A DNA stretch of 64,000 nt from Bacteroidales bacterium (GTDB lineage: Bacteria > Bacteroidota > Bacteroidia > Bacteroidales > F082), in NCBI GenBank assembly GCA_030683155.1, contig JAUXMV010000101.1, positions 20,893-84,892 of the forward strand, given 5' to 3'. The notes beneath the pieces were generated by a model. It was not told the origin of the DNA. It ran no database searches and saw only the letters and a program-made list of their open reading frames with translations. Shown piece after piece: positions 41,613 through 50,036 of this stretch. Both the position numbers and the translations under genes were made by a program. Positions within the stretch are counted from its first letter, which is position 1. Each line of letters opens with the position of its first letter.

Positions 41613-42368
41613 TCAGGCTAATTGATGGTCTTTGATCCACTCATAGCCACGCTCTTCAAGCTCAAGTGCCAAATTTTTTCCACCTGTTTTAACGATTTTT
41701 CCATCGTACAAAACATGAACAAAATCAGGTGTTATATGATCAAGCAGACGCTGATAGTGTGTTATAATTACAAAGGCATTGTCTTTTGAACGCAGTTGAT
41801 TTACCCCTTTTGCAACCACTTTTAAGGCGTCAATATCGAGGCCTGAATCGGTTTCATCAAGAATTGCAAGGGTAGGTTCGAGCATGGCCATCTGAAAAAT
41901 CTCGTTCTTCTTTTTTTCACCACCCGAAAAACCTTCGTTCACCGATCTGTTAGTAAGTTTGGCATGAATTTCAACCAGGTTTTTCTTCTCCTCCATCATC
42001 TTCAGAAATTCTCCAGCCGGCATTGGAGGTTGTTTGTGATACTCCCGTCGCGCATTGACTGCTGTCCGCATGAAGTTTGTCATGCTCACGCCGGGTATCT
42101 CTACCGGATATTGAAAACTCAGGAAAATACCCTCATTGGCGCGCTCTTCGGCTGAAAGTTCAACGATATTTTTGCCTTTGAACCATATCTCGCCTTCTGT
42201 TATTTCGTATCCATCACGGCCAGTGATTGCAGCTGCAAGCGTGCTTTTTCCAGTTCCGTTTGGACCCATGATAGCATGAACCTCTCCGCTGTTAACCCCC
42301 AGATTCAATCCCTTGATGATTTCCTTTCCATCAATGGAAACATGTAAATTTTTTATATTGAGTAACAT
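41613..42368 (-). CDS. sufC: Fe-S cluster assembly ATPase SufC
   Basis: A 251-residue ABC ATPase: Walker A MGPNGTGKSTLAAAI, signature FSGGEKKKNEIFQMA, and Walker B LAILDETDSGLD. The SufC-specific signature confirms the role as the ATPase of the SufBCD complex. It lies 52 bases after sufB. Confidence 0.95.
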   Translation of the reverse strand: MLLNIKNLHVSIDGKEIIKGLNLGVNSGEVHAIMGPNGTGKSTLAAAITGRDGYEITEGEIWFKGKNIVELSAEERANEGIFLSFQYPVEIPGVSMTNFMRTAVNARREYHKQPPMPAGEFLKMMEEKKNLVEIHAKLTNRSVNEGFSGGEKKKNEIFQMAMLEPTLAILDETDSGLDIDALKVVAKGVNQLRSKDNAFVIITHYQRLLDHITPDFVHVLYDGKIVKTGGKNLALELEERGYEWIKDHQLA

Positions 42369-42420
42369 GATTAGGATGTGTGTGTTAAAAATAATTTTGC
42401 TCTGATTTATATATTTTCGC

Positions 42421-43872
42421 TTAGCCTACGCTTCCTTCCAACGTTATTGAAAGCAGCTTTTGCGCCTCCACGGCAAACTCCATTGGCAGCTTGTTAAGCA
42501 CCTCTTTGGCGTAGCCGTTAACAATAAGACCAATGGCTTTTTCGGTATCTATGCCACGTTGATTGCAGTAAAACAACTGATCCTCCGAAATTTTCGAAGT
42601 GGTTGCCTCGTGTTCAATAATGCTTGATTCGTTTTTTGCCTGAATATAAGGAAAAGTGTGTGCGCCGCATTTATCGCCTAAAAGCAAGGAGTCGCATTGT
42701 GAGAAATTCCGCGAATTTACAGCCCCGGGAAGTATTTTTACCAAACCACGGTAAGTGTTGTTGCTTCTGCCAGCCGAAATACCTTTTGAGATGATTGTGC
42801 TTCGTGTATTCTTACCAATATGAATCATCTTTGTTCCGGTATCGGCTTGTTGCATGTTATTGGTAACGGCAACAGAATAAAACTCACCGATAGAGTTATC
42901 TCCCATGAGCACACAACTTGGATATTTCCAGGTTATGGCTGAGCCTGTTTCGACTTGTGTCCATGCTATTTTAGAGCGCTTTCCCTTGCATAATCCTCGT
43001 TTTGTAACAAAGTTATATACGCCGCCCTTGCCTTGTTTATCGCCTGGATACCAGTTTTGAACGGTCGAATATTTAACCTCAGCATCATCCATCGCCACAA
43101 TTTCGACAATAGCAGCATGGAGTTGGTTTTCATCACGCATCGGGGCTGTGCAGCCTTCCATATAGCTAACATAACTGCCTTCTTCGGCCACTATAAGTGT
43201 GCGCTCAAACTGCCCGGTATTGGCAGCATTGATGCGAAAATACGTTGAAAGTTCTAACGGACAACGCACGCCTTTCGGGATAAAACAAAATGATCCATCA
43301 CTGAAAACAGCAGAGTTGAGTGCCGCAAAATAGTTGTCGGTATATGGCACAACGCTGCCCATGTATTTTTTTACCAATTCCGGATGCTCGCGCACGGCTT
43401 CACTGAAAGCACAGAAAATAATGCCGTGTTTTGCCAATGTATCCTGAAAAGTAGTTTTGACCGAAACACTGTCGATAACCGCATCGACGGCCACACCAGA
43501 CAAGCGCTTTTGCTCATCAAGCGAAATGCCTAGTTTGTTGAATGTTTCGAGCAATTCAGGATCAACTTCATCCAGACTTTCGTACTCTTTTTTCTTTTTT
43601 GGGGCAGCATAATAATAAATACTCTGGTAGTCAATTTTTTGATAAGTGATATGTGCCCATTCAGGTTCTGTAAGAGATTGCCAGTGGCGGAAAGCTTTCA
43701 GACGAAACTCAAGCATCCATTCCGGCTCTTGTTTTTTCTCAGAAATGAACCGGACTGTGCTTTCATCCAGTCCTAAAGGCGCCATGACGTTCTCTATATC
43801 TGTATAAAATCCGTACTTGTATTCGCCCTGGGTTACTTCATCAAGTATATTATTGTTTGTATTTGTATCCAT
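42421..43872 (-). CDS. sufB: Fe-S cluster assembly protein SufB
   Basis: A 483-residue SufB with the family stretches [43 protein letters not shown] and [19 protein letters not shown]. SufB receives sulfur from SufE and carries the nascent cluster. It is the first gene of the sufBCDSE-sufT operon. The promoter TATCTTTG at 43909-43916 is followed 5 bases later by a copy of the 23-bp operator at 43881-43903, so the whole operon is probably controlled by the same regulator as trhO. Confidence 0.95.
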   Translation of the reverse strand: MDTNTNNNILDEVTQGEYKYGFYTDIENVMAPLGLDESTVRFISEKKQEPEWMLEFRLKAFRHWQSLTEPEWAHITYQKIDYQSIYYYAAPKKKKEYESLDEVDPELLETFNKLGISLDEQKRLSGVAVDAVIDSVSVKTTFQDTLAKHGIIFCAFSEAVREHPELVKKYMGSVVPYTDNYFAALNSAVFSDGSFCFIPKGVRCPLELSTYFRINAANTGQFERTLIVAEEGSYVSYMEGCTAPMRDENQLHAAIVEIVAMDDAEVKYSTVQNWYPGDKQGKGGVYNFVTKRGLCKGKRSKIAWTQVETGSAITWKYPSCVLMGDNSIGEFYSVAVTNNMQQADTGTKMIHIGKNTRSTIISKGISAGRSNNTYRGLVKILPGAVNSRNFSQCDSLLLGDKCGAHTFPYIQAKNESSIIEHEATTSKISEDQLFYCNQRGIDTEKAIGLIVNGYAKEVLNKLPMEFAVEAQKLLSITLEGSVG

Positions 43873-43880
43873 GGTTAAGC

Positions 43881-43903
43881 TTATTTAGAATTTTTATAAA
43901 TAA
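43881..43903. promoter_or_regulatory. Candidate operator, copy 3 (sufB)
   Basis: A 23-bp palindrome with outer arms TTATTTA and TAAATAA and an inner half-site ATTCT read on the minus strand; 20 of 22 positions fit the symmetric form seen at 7731-7753 and 13320-13342. It starts 5 bases downstream of the sufB -7 element and ends 8 bases before the start codon. Confidence 0.6.
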
Positions 43904-43908
43904 GGCTG

Positions 43909-43916
43909 CAAAGATA
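43909..43916 (-). promoter_or_regulatory. -7 promoter element (TATCTTTG) for the suf operon
   Basis: Exact TAnnTTTG match 36 bases upstream of the sufB ATG, directly followed by operator copy 3. Confidence 0.55.
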
Positions 43917-44047
43917 GCAAATTTATGCATTTGCGCTTTTGCCTGTATGCTATAAACGACAAGGAAAATGATTTGTTCAGTTGCAAAATGGATTTATGAT
44001 TTTCGCAAGGACTGACAGGAATCTTTGCTGATTCATCCTTCATAAAA

Positions 44048-45289
44048 TTATTGTTTTGCTGCTTCAACAAGTTTATACACTTTATCACCCCGTCGTAAAA
44101 TTTCCTTTGCCGGAATGGAACAATTCTCCCCTTTTATGGTCGTTTTCACCGATTGAAGGTCGACCCGGATTTCGCTAACGACATCTTCAAAAACGCCTGT
44201 TGTTGGTCCAATAACCAAAATGCTGTCTCCAACATTGAGCGACTGCGTTTCCATCTTGATTTCTGCTACATGCAGCTTGTTGAAATAATTATTTATTTTT
44301 CCGACATAAACCTTCTTTTGTGTGGCCTGCGAACCATAGTTTTCGGTCCATTCGCCTGTTTTTCTTCCAAGATAATAGCCATCCCAGAAACCTCTGTTAT
44401 AAACCGACGAAAGTCTTTCGTTCCACTTTTCAACTTTTTCAGCATCGAAAGTTCCATTCTGAACCGCTTCAACAGCTTCGCGATAAACAGCCGTAACAAC
44501 TTTCACATATTCCGGCGAGCGACCACGTCCTTCGATCTTAAGCACACTTACTCCGGCATCAAGAATCCTGTCAAGAAAATTAATGGTATTAAGGTCTTTT
44601 GGCGACATGATGTATTCGTTTTCGATATCCATCTCCACCTCCTGTTCCTTATCCTTAACATTATAAGCCCTTCGGCAGGGTTGCAGACAAGCGCCGCGAT
44701 TGGCAGAAGAATTCATCAGGTCGAGACTCAGGTAGCATTTGCCTGAAACAGCCATGCAAAGTGCGCCATGAACAAAAATTTCGATCTTTATCAATTCACC
44801 ATTCGGACCTTTTATCTCCTGTTCTTCGATGGCTTTTGTAATTTCCTTAACCTGAACGAGTGAGAGCTCTCTGGCAGTAACCATCACATCAGCAAAGTTT
44901 GCATAGTAGCGCACAGCTTCAATGTTGGTGATGTTGCACTGCGTTGACATATGCACCTCCACACCACATTTTCTGGCATATTGTATCACGGCATGGTCAG
45001 AAGCGATGACAGCCGTGATACCATTCTTTTTCACTGCATCTACAAGTGCTCGCATGGTGTCAAGTTCGTCATCGAAAACCACTGTGTTAATGGTTACGTA
45101 GCTTTTTATTTTGTTTTTCTGACAAATAGCAGCGATTTCAGCCAAATCATCAAGCGTGAAATTTTGAGAAGATTTGGAGCGCATATTGAGTTTTCCAACG
45201 CCAAAATACACCGATCCTGCCCCTGCCTGAATAGCAGCAGACAGTGCTTCGAGGGAGCCCACCGGCGCCATGATTTCAATTTGTTTCAT
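44048..45289 (-). CDS. U32 family peptidase-like protein (TrhP/YegQ type)
   Basis: A 413-residue U32 protein: IMAPVGSLEALSAAIQAGAGSVYFGVG at the N-terminus, VHMSTQCNITN, the signature EIFVHGALCMAVSGKCYLS, and Cys residues in RGACLQPCRRAYNV that may bind an Fe-S cluster. TrhP/YegQ members form 5-hydroxyuridine on tRNA with prephenate, the oxygen-independent route; TrhO at 6722 is the oxygen-dependent one, so both routes occur in this window. The -7 element TAATTTTG at 45294-45301 ends only 4 bases before the ATG, so the transcript is probably leaderless. Confidence 0.88.
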   Translation of the reverse strand: MKQIEIMAPVGSLEALSAAIQAGAGSVYFGVGKLNMRSKSSQNFTLDDLAEIAAICQKNKIKSYVTINTVVFDDELDTMRALVDAVKKNGITAVIASDHAVIQYARKCGVEVHMSTQCNITNIEAVRYYANFADVMVTARELSLVQVKEITKAIEEQEIKGPNGELIKIEIFVHGALCMAVSGKCYLSLDLMNSSANRGACLQPCRRAYNVKDKEQEVEMDIENEYIMSPKDLNTINFLDRILDAGVSVLKIEGRGRSPEYVKVVTAVYREAVEAVQNGTFDAEKVEKWNERLSSVYNRGFWDGYYLGRKTGEWTENYGSQATQKKVYVGKINNYFNKLHVAEIKMETQSLNVGDSILVIGPTTGVFEDVVSEIRVDLQSVKTTIKGENCSIPAKEILRRGDKVYKLVEAAKQ

Positions 45290-45293
45290 GCTG

Positions 45294-45301
45294 CAAAATT
45301 A
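45294..45301 (-). promoter_or_regulatory. -7 promoter element (TAATTTTG) for the U32 gene
   Basis: Exact TAnnTTTG match 4 bases before the ATG at 45289. It touches the terminator hairpin of the upstream operon (45301-45323). Confidence 0.55.
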
Positions 45302-45323
45302 AAAAGGAATTCCTTTCCTTTTT
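45301..45323 (-). terminator. Terminator of the pgi-nitroreductase operon
   Basis: A 9-bp stem (AAAAAGGAA with TTCCTTTTT) encloses a 5-base loop, 136 bases after the nitroreductase stop codon. The T-rich end merges with the -7 element of the U32 gene. Confidence 0.5.
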
Positions 45324-45458
45324 CAAAAGGAGTTTTAAATAATGAAAACAGGTACTTAAATAACCAATTACAGTTTATTGATTTGTTGAAAGGCAAATGA
45401 GGTTTTTTTGAAGGCAGAATTTACAACGCAGTTGCTTGCGCTTCAGATTTACAAAACG

Positions 45459-46004
45459 TCAATACCCATTCCATTTTAAGATTTTTTCCATTGGCTTTCT
45501 AATTTTCCTGCGCTGAAGGTAATTTTCGGGCGCATAACCAAGGGTAATAAGCAGGCCAATGGTGCGGTTTTCCGGAATATTTAACAGTAGTTTTATTTCT
45601 TTTTCATCAAACCATCCAAGCATGCAGGTTCCTAAACCAAGCTCAGCAGCTTGCAGGCAAAAATGCTCTGCTGCAATACCTATATCAATTAGCGGGTATT
45701 CTTTGCTCTTTATCCTTCCACCCATTTCGGTGAGAATTTTCGGTTTTTCGATCAGCATAACCAAAATCACTGGTGCGGTAGGTACGAAGTTATTAAAACT
45801 GCGCAAAGGTCCCTGACAAGCTTTTCCAACTTTCTGCAGCAATTCATTTTCATTGACAACAATGAAGCTCCATGGCTGCGAGTTGCTTGCCGAGGGCGCC
45901 ATACGGGCTGCTTCGAGACATTGAATTAATTTTTCCTGCTCAACAGGCTTAGAAGTATATTTCCTGACGCTTTGGCGTGTTTGAATCAGCTCTTGAAAAT
46001 TCAT
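45459..46004 (-). CDS. Nitroreductase family protein
   Basis: A 181-residue FMN-dependent nitroreductase-like protein: RQSVRKYTSKPVEQEKL and APSASNSQPWSFIVV for flavin binding, then GTCMLGWFDEKEIK and ITLGYAPEN. It probably reduces quinones, nitro compounds or flavins with NAD(P)H; the physiological substrate is unknown. Its start overlaps the stop of the DUF6265 gene by 4 bases (ATGA), so it is the last gene of a coupled operon with pgi, MOSC and DUF6265. Confidence 0.9.
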   Translation of the reverse strand: MNFQELIQTRQSVRKYTSKPVEQEKLIQCLEAARMAPSASNSQPWSFIVVNENELLQKVGKACQGPLRSFNNFVPTAPVILVMLIEKPKILTEMGGRIKSKEYPLIDIGIAAEHFCLQAAELGLGTCMLGWFDEKEIKLLLNIPENRTIGLLITLGYAPENYLQRRKIRKPMEKILKWNGY

Positions 46005-46474
46005 AGGCTTATTTTCTTAAAACGAAACTCCTTTTGTTTGTTGCCCCGCATGTTTTCAATCCGGCTGGTAAAGGTACTGTCGGAGGTGAAAGTGTAAATA
46101 ATCCTGTTGGGATAATCATGATGAGGATTTTCAAAAACCCATTTGTTGATTGCATTCTCGACCAATACAAATGCAATTTCCTTTCCTTGATTCTGTTCTG
46201 AAACATTGGCAAAATAAGTGAGAAGACCATTGTTTTGAGCAAGACGTATTTTTTCAAAAATGATTGTGTCATTTCCATTCACGCTAAACCCCCTGCCAAG
46301 AAGTGATGAATCCGGCTGAATTACCCACTCTTCGAATAAAAGGATATTTCCTTCAGACTTCCATAATCCTGCCAGGTCAAATAGTGTTTTTGAGTCTTGC
46401 TTCATTCCGGAATTACATGAACCAAAAACCAACAAAAGAAGCAATGCAGTGGGGTAAATCAGTTTTTTTTTCAT
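46001..46474 (-). CDS. DUF6265 family lipoprotein
   Basis: A 157-residue lipoprotein (lipobox VFGSC). The mature part has LAGLWKSEGNILLFEEW, SLLGRGFSVNGNDTIIFEKIRL and FENPHHDYPNRIIYTF, typical of DUF6265 and of a small calycin-like barrel. The ligand is unknown. It lies 4 bases after the MOSC gene and overlaps the nitroreductase start. Confidence 0.85.
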   Translation of the reverse strand: MKKKLIYPTALLLLLVFGSCNSGMKQDSKTLFDLAGLWKSEGNILLFEEWVIQPDSSLLGRGFSVNGNDTIIFEKIRLAQNNGLLTYFANVSEQNQGKEIAFVLVENAINKWVFENPHHDYPNRIIYTFTSDSTFTSRIENMRGNKQKEFRFKKISL

Positions 46475-46478
46475 GGCA

Positions 46479-46913
46479 TCACACCCACTTTACTTCGTCA
46501 CCCAGTTTGACATAACCTTCGCTCATGACGCTGCAAGTGACACCTCCGCGCCAATTGGGTTCGAGGGCATCTTTAAGTCCTTCAAACTGCTCGTCCATTC
46601 TGTAGCAAGGATCTGTTTCACCTGTAACTTCAAGCACAACGCTTCCAATTGCAAGATTTTTTCCTTTGCTGTTTTCAAGGTCAATGCCACTGATTAAGAG
46701 GTTTGCCCTTCTGATTGTCCAGGGAAGAGTCGTTCCCAATTCGTTGCATGCTTCATTGAATGCTTCCTCTGAAAGCACCGTCACCTGCCGTTTTCCGGGA
46801 AGCCCTCTTACATCGCGGGCAACACCGGTAAGCAATCCAACAAAAGCCTCTTCGCAGGTAACGACAGCTTCGTACTTTTTCAGCTTATATCCAATGCCTT
46901 TAAGTGCGCCCAT
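46479..46913 (-). CDS. MOSC domain-containing protein
   Basis: A 144-residue protein that is all MOSC domain: GVARDVRGLPGKRQVTVLSEEAF, LPWTIRRANLLISGIDL, IGSVVLEVTGETDPCYRMDE and WRGGVTCSVMSEGYVKLGDEV. The conserved Cys in TDPC is the one thought to carry sulfur or bind the molybdenum cofactor in MOSC proteins. The partner enzyme is unknown. It starts 10 bases after pgi. Confidence 0.88.
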   Translation of the reverse strand: MGALKGIGYKLKKYEAVVTCEEAFVGLLTGVARDVRGLPGKRQVTVLSEEAFNEACNELGTTLPWTIRRANLLISGIDLENSKGKNLAIGSVVLEVTGETDPCYRMDEQFEGLKDALEPNWRGGVTCSVMSEGYVKLGDEVKWV

Positions 46914-46923
46914 AGAAGTTTAA

Positions 46924-48279
46924 TTATTTATTTTTCCTCAGTCGCTCATTCAGTTCCTTGGTTTGCTCTTCAAAACCTTCTTTACCAAGCAGCGCAAACA
47001 TATTCTTTTTATAGGCTTCAACACCCGGCTGATCAAATGGATTCACTCCAAGCATATAGCCGCTTAGTGCGCATCCCATTTCGAAAAAGTAAATCAGCTG
47101 ACCAATTGTATCAGCATTAATTTCAGGAATCTGAATGCGAATATTGGGAACGCCACCATCAACATGTGCAAGGGTTGTTCCGAGTTCGGCCATCCGGTTC
47201 ACTTCAGAAAGACGTTTTCCGGCAATGTAATTCAACTGGTCAAGATCGTTTTCCTGCTTTGGAATCCGCATTTCACGCATTGGGTTTTCCACTGATATCA
47301 CAGTTTCGAACAAGATTCGCAGACCTTCCTGAATGTATTGACCCATTGAGTGGAGGTCGGTTGTGAAGTTAACTCCTGCCGGGAAAATACCTTTGTTTTC
47401 CTTTCCTTCACTTTCACCATAAAGCTGTTTGAACCATTCTGTCAGATAAAACAAACGTGGCTCGTAGTTTACCATCACTTCAACTGTTTTGCCTGAATTA
47501 TAGAGTGCCTGACGTGCAGCGGCATACATTGCGATTGGATTTCCATGAATATTGCTTGCGGCACGGCTGAAAGTCTCCATCCTGCGTGCGCCTTCAATCA
47601 TGGCCTGAATATCTATTCCAGCAACAGCAACAGGTAAAAGTCCGACGGGCGTGAGCACTGAATAGCGACCTCCGACATCATCCGGAACAACATATGATAC
47701 ATATCCTTCGCTGTCGGCAAGCTGCTTGAGAGCTCCCCTGCTCTTATCTGTGATGGCAACAATTCGTGTGCGCGCTTCTTCGACGCCATACTTTTTTTCA
47801 ATATGGGCTTTCAAGACACGAAAAGCAATGGCCGGTTCAGTCGTTGTGCCACTTTTCGAAATCACAGCCATTGAATAGTCTTTATTATCAAGAATGTCCA
47901 ATAGATCAGCAAGATAATCTTCGCTTATTTGTTGCCCTGCATAAACGATATGCGGGTTTTTACCGTCGTCTTTAAGATGAGATAAATGATGCGACATGGC
48001 TTCGATTACGGCGCGCGAACCGAGGTAAGAACCGCCAATTCCAATCACAACAAACACTTCCGACTTTGCCCGCAGCTCGGCAGCATGTTTTTGTATCTGC
48101 TCAACAAAACTGTTGTTTATGCCGGATGGGAGCTCCACCCAACCAAGAAATTCTTTTCCTGCTCCGGTTTTGTTGTAAATTTTTTTGTAGGCACTGTAAA
48201 TTTGCTTTTCAAAGCTCAGCACCTGTTCCTTCGGAATAAATCCATAAAGCTGCCCGAGGTCTAATTTTACTTGTATCAT
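46924..48279 (-). CDS. pgi: Glucose-6-phosphate isomerase
   Basis: A 451-residue enzyme with VVIGIGGSYLGSRAVIEA, ISKSGTTTEPAIAFRVLK for phosphate binding, GESEGKENKGIFPAGVN carrying the catalytic Glu, and FDQPGVEAYKKNMFALLG with the catalytic Lys. It is the short bacterial form. It interconverts glucose-6-phosphate and fructose-6-phosphate. The promoter TAAGTTTG is at 48347-48354. It is the first gene of an operon running to the nitroreductase. Confidence 0.95.
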   Translation of the reverse strand: MIQVKLDLGQLYGFIPKEQVLSFEKQIYSAYKKIYNKTGAGKEFLGWVELPSGINNSFVEQIQKHAAELRAKSEVFVVIGIGGSYLGSRAVIEAMSHHLSHLKDDGKNPHIVYAGQQISEDYLADLLDILDNKDYSMAVISKSGTTTEPAIAFRVLKAHIEKKYGVEEARTRIVAITDKSRGALKQLADSEGYVSYVVPDDVGGRYSVLTPVGLLPVAVAGIDIQAMIEGARRMETFSRAASNIHGNPIAMYAAARQALYNSGKTVEVMVNYEPRLFYLTEWFKQLYGESEGKENKGIFPAGVNFTTDLHSMGQYIQEGLRILFETVISVENPMREMRIPKQENDLDQLNYIAGKRLSEVNRMAELGTTLAHVDGGVPNIRIQIPEINADTIGQLIYFFEMGCALSGYMLGVNPFDQPGVEAYKKNMFALLGKEGFEEQTKELNERLRKNK

Positions 48280-48346
48280 ACGCTGATTTTATTGGTCAAA
48301 AGATAATTGCAGAAATAGATTGTTGTATTTCAAAAAATTTAGGATG

Positions 48347-48354
48347 CAAACTTA
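48347..48354 (-). promoter_or_regulatory. -7 promoter element (TAAGTTTG) for pgi
   Basis: Exact TAnnTTTG match, 67 bases upstream of the pgi ATG. Confidence 0.45.
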
Positions 48355-48360
48355 ATAAAA

Positions 48361-48390
48361 AAAGAGGCGGACACCACTGCCCGCCTCTTT
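48361..48390 (-). terminator. Terminator-like hairpin between divergent pgi and sensor kinase genes
   Basis: A 10-bp stem AAAGAGGCGG / CCGCCTCTTT with a 10-base loop is followed by a T run when read on the minus strand. No minus-strand gene lies upstream of it within the gap to 48596. It may end a short antisense or leader RNA. On the plus strand a 15-codon frame (MKTFHAQCLEHKLMV) follows at 48413. Confidence 0.55.
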
Positions 48391-48584
48391 GAACCAAAAA
48401 CCAAAAAATTTATGAAAACCTTTCACGCACAATGTTTAGAACATAAATTAATGGTCTAAAAAAATTACATGGGTATGAAAAGAACTGATGCAAAATTACA
48501 GCAAATCAAAAGCTTAGCCTGTTAACGAAATATAACGCTTGTTAAGATTTGTTAAGCTGCTGTAAGCCACGTAAATCAATCGCT

Positions 48585-48592
48585 TACCTTTG
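48585..48592 (+). promoter_or_regulatory. -7 promoter element (TACCTTTG) for the sensor kinase operon
   Basis: Exact TAnnTTTG match ending 4 bases before the GTG at 48597, implying a leaderless transcript and excluding the upstream ATG at 48549. Confidence 0.6.
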
Positions 48593-48596
48593 CTCG

Positions 48597-50024
48597 GTGA
48601 ATAAAAAATTAATCGTTGGAATCGTAATTGTTATGTCGGTTGCTTTAATCGGCATGATGGCTATACAGATTTACCTTATCGGCGATGCTGTGAAGGTGAA
48701 AGAGGCCACTTTTGTGCGTGACGTAAATCAGGCACTTAACCATGTTGTGATGGTGCTTGAGAAAGAAGAAATGCAACGGCAGTTTGAGCACCACATGAAT
48801 GTAATGAATCGCAGAGCAAGCCTCATTTCAGTCTATGACTCAATCAACCTGACTTTTCAGAAAGAACTTCAGCAACCGATGAATGAGGAAGAGTATTCAG
48901 CCTTTTTACGCCGAAGCACCCTTGCACAAGAAATGTTGCAGGAAATGATTTTTGGATACAATGATGAAAAATCCACAGCAAAAGAAATGGAACCTGTTCG
49001 TATTGATTCAATGGTGAAAGCAGAATTTAAACGCTATGGCATAGACACACATTATGAATTGGGAATTTTCAGTCCGACACGCAATGCCATGCTTTTTCAA
49101 AAATCAGGAAAATATCCGCAGCAACTTTTGAACCAAAGCTTTGCTTTCGACATGTATCCAACCATCGCTCCTGCGCGTTTTGCTGATAAGCTGCTTGTTT
49201 ATTTTCCATTCGAAAAACGTTTTTTGGTGCGACAGCTTTCTGAGTTATTGTTGATCTCCGGCATACTTATTCTGATAATCATACTCAGTTTTGTGGCTAC
49301 TATTTATACCATTATCCGCCAGAAAAAGCTCTCCGAAATGAAAAGCGATTTTGTGAACAATATGACACACGAATTCAAAACACCGATTTCGACTATTGGT
49401 CTTGCTTGTGAGGCCTTGAAAGATAACGACATTCAAAAGTCAGAGGTGCTTTATTCAACCTATATCAACATGATTGACGAGGAGAATAAGCGCCTTGGTG
49501 TGATGGCAGAACAGATTCTGCAGTCGGCTGTGCTTGAAAAAGGAGAAATCGTGCTGAAAAAAGACAAGATCATCTTACATGATATTGTGCGGGAGGCTGT
49601 TGCAAGCAAACTGCTTCAGGCAAAATCAAAAAACGGACATATTTTCACTGAGCTCAAAGCAGACGATAATATGGTTTTAGGCGACAAGGTTCATTTAACC
49701 AATATGGTACTTAATCTTATTGACAATGCCCTGAAATATACCGAAGATGTGCCTCAGGTTGTTGTTAAAAGCCGCAATATTCCCAATGCCATTGAGCTGG
49801 TAGTTCAAGACAATGGCATCGGAATCAACAAATCAAACCAAAAACGTATCTTTGAAAAATTATACCGCGTTCCCACCGGCAACGTCCACAATGTGAAAGG
49901 CTTTGGCCTTGGATTGAGCTATGTAAAAGCTGTGGTAGAAAAGCACGGAGGCATGATTGGCGTTAATAGTGAACTGAAAAAAGGATCAACATTTTATATA
50001 CGATTACCTTTAATTGAAGCTTAA
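48597..50024 (+). CDS. Two-component sensor histidine kinase
   Basis: A 475-residue kinase starting with GTG (NKKLIVGIVIVMSVALIGMMAIQIYLI, first membrane helix). An extracytoplasmic region of about 185 residues, rich in charged helices, precedes a second membrane helix (about 212-235). Then comes HisKA with MTHEFKTPISTIGL and the ATPase domain with NLIDNALKYTEDV, DNGIGINKSNQKRIFEKLYR and GFGLGLSYVKAVVEKH. The longer frame from 48549 is ruled out by the -7 element at 48585-48592. It precedes its response regulator by 12 bases. This N-terminal sensor layout is common in Bacteroidota; the signal is unknown. Confidence 0.92.
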   Translation: MNKKLIVGIVIVMSVALIGMMAIQIYLIGDAVKVKEATFVRDVNQALNHVVMVLEKEEMQRQFEHHMNVMNRRASLISVYDSINLTFQKELQQPMNEEEYSAFLRRSTLAQEMLQEMIFGYNDEKSTAKEMEPVRIDSMVKAEFKRYGIDTHYELGIFSPTRNAMLFQKSGKYPQQLLNQSFAFDMYPTIAPARFADKLLVYFPFEKRFLVRQLSELLLISGILILIIILSFVATIYTIIRQKKLSEMKSDFVNNMTHEFKTPISTIGLACEALKDNDIQKSEVLYSTYINMIDEENKRLGVMAEQILQSAVLEKGEIVLKKDKIILHDIVREAVASKLLQAKSKNGHIFTELKADDNMVLGDKVHLTNMVLNLIDNALKYTEDVPQVVVKSRNIPNAIELVVQDNGIGINKSNQKRIFEKLYRVPTGNVHNVKGFGLGLSYVKAVVEKHGGMIGVNSELKKGSTFYIRLPLIEA

Positions 50025-50036
50025 AATCCTTAAAAT

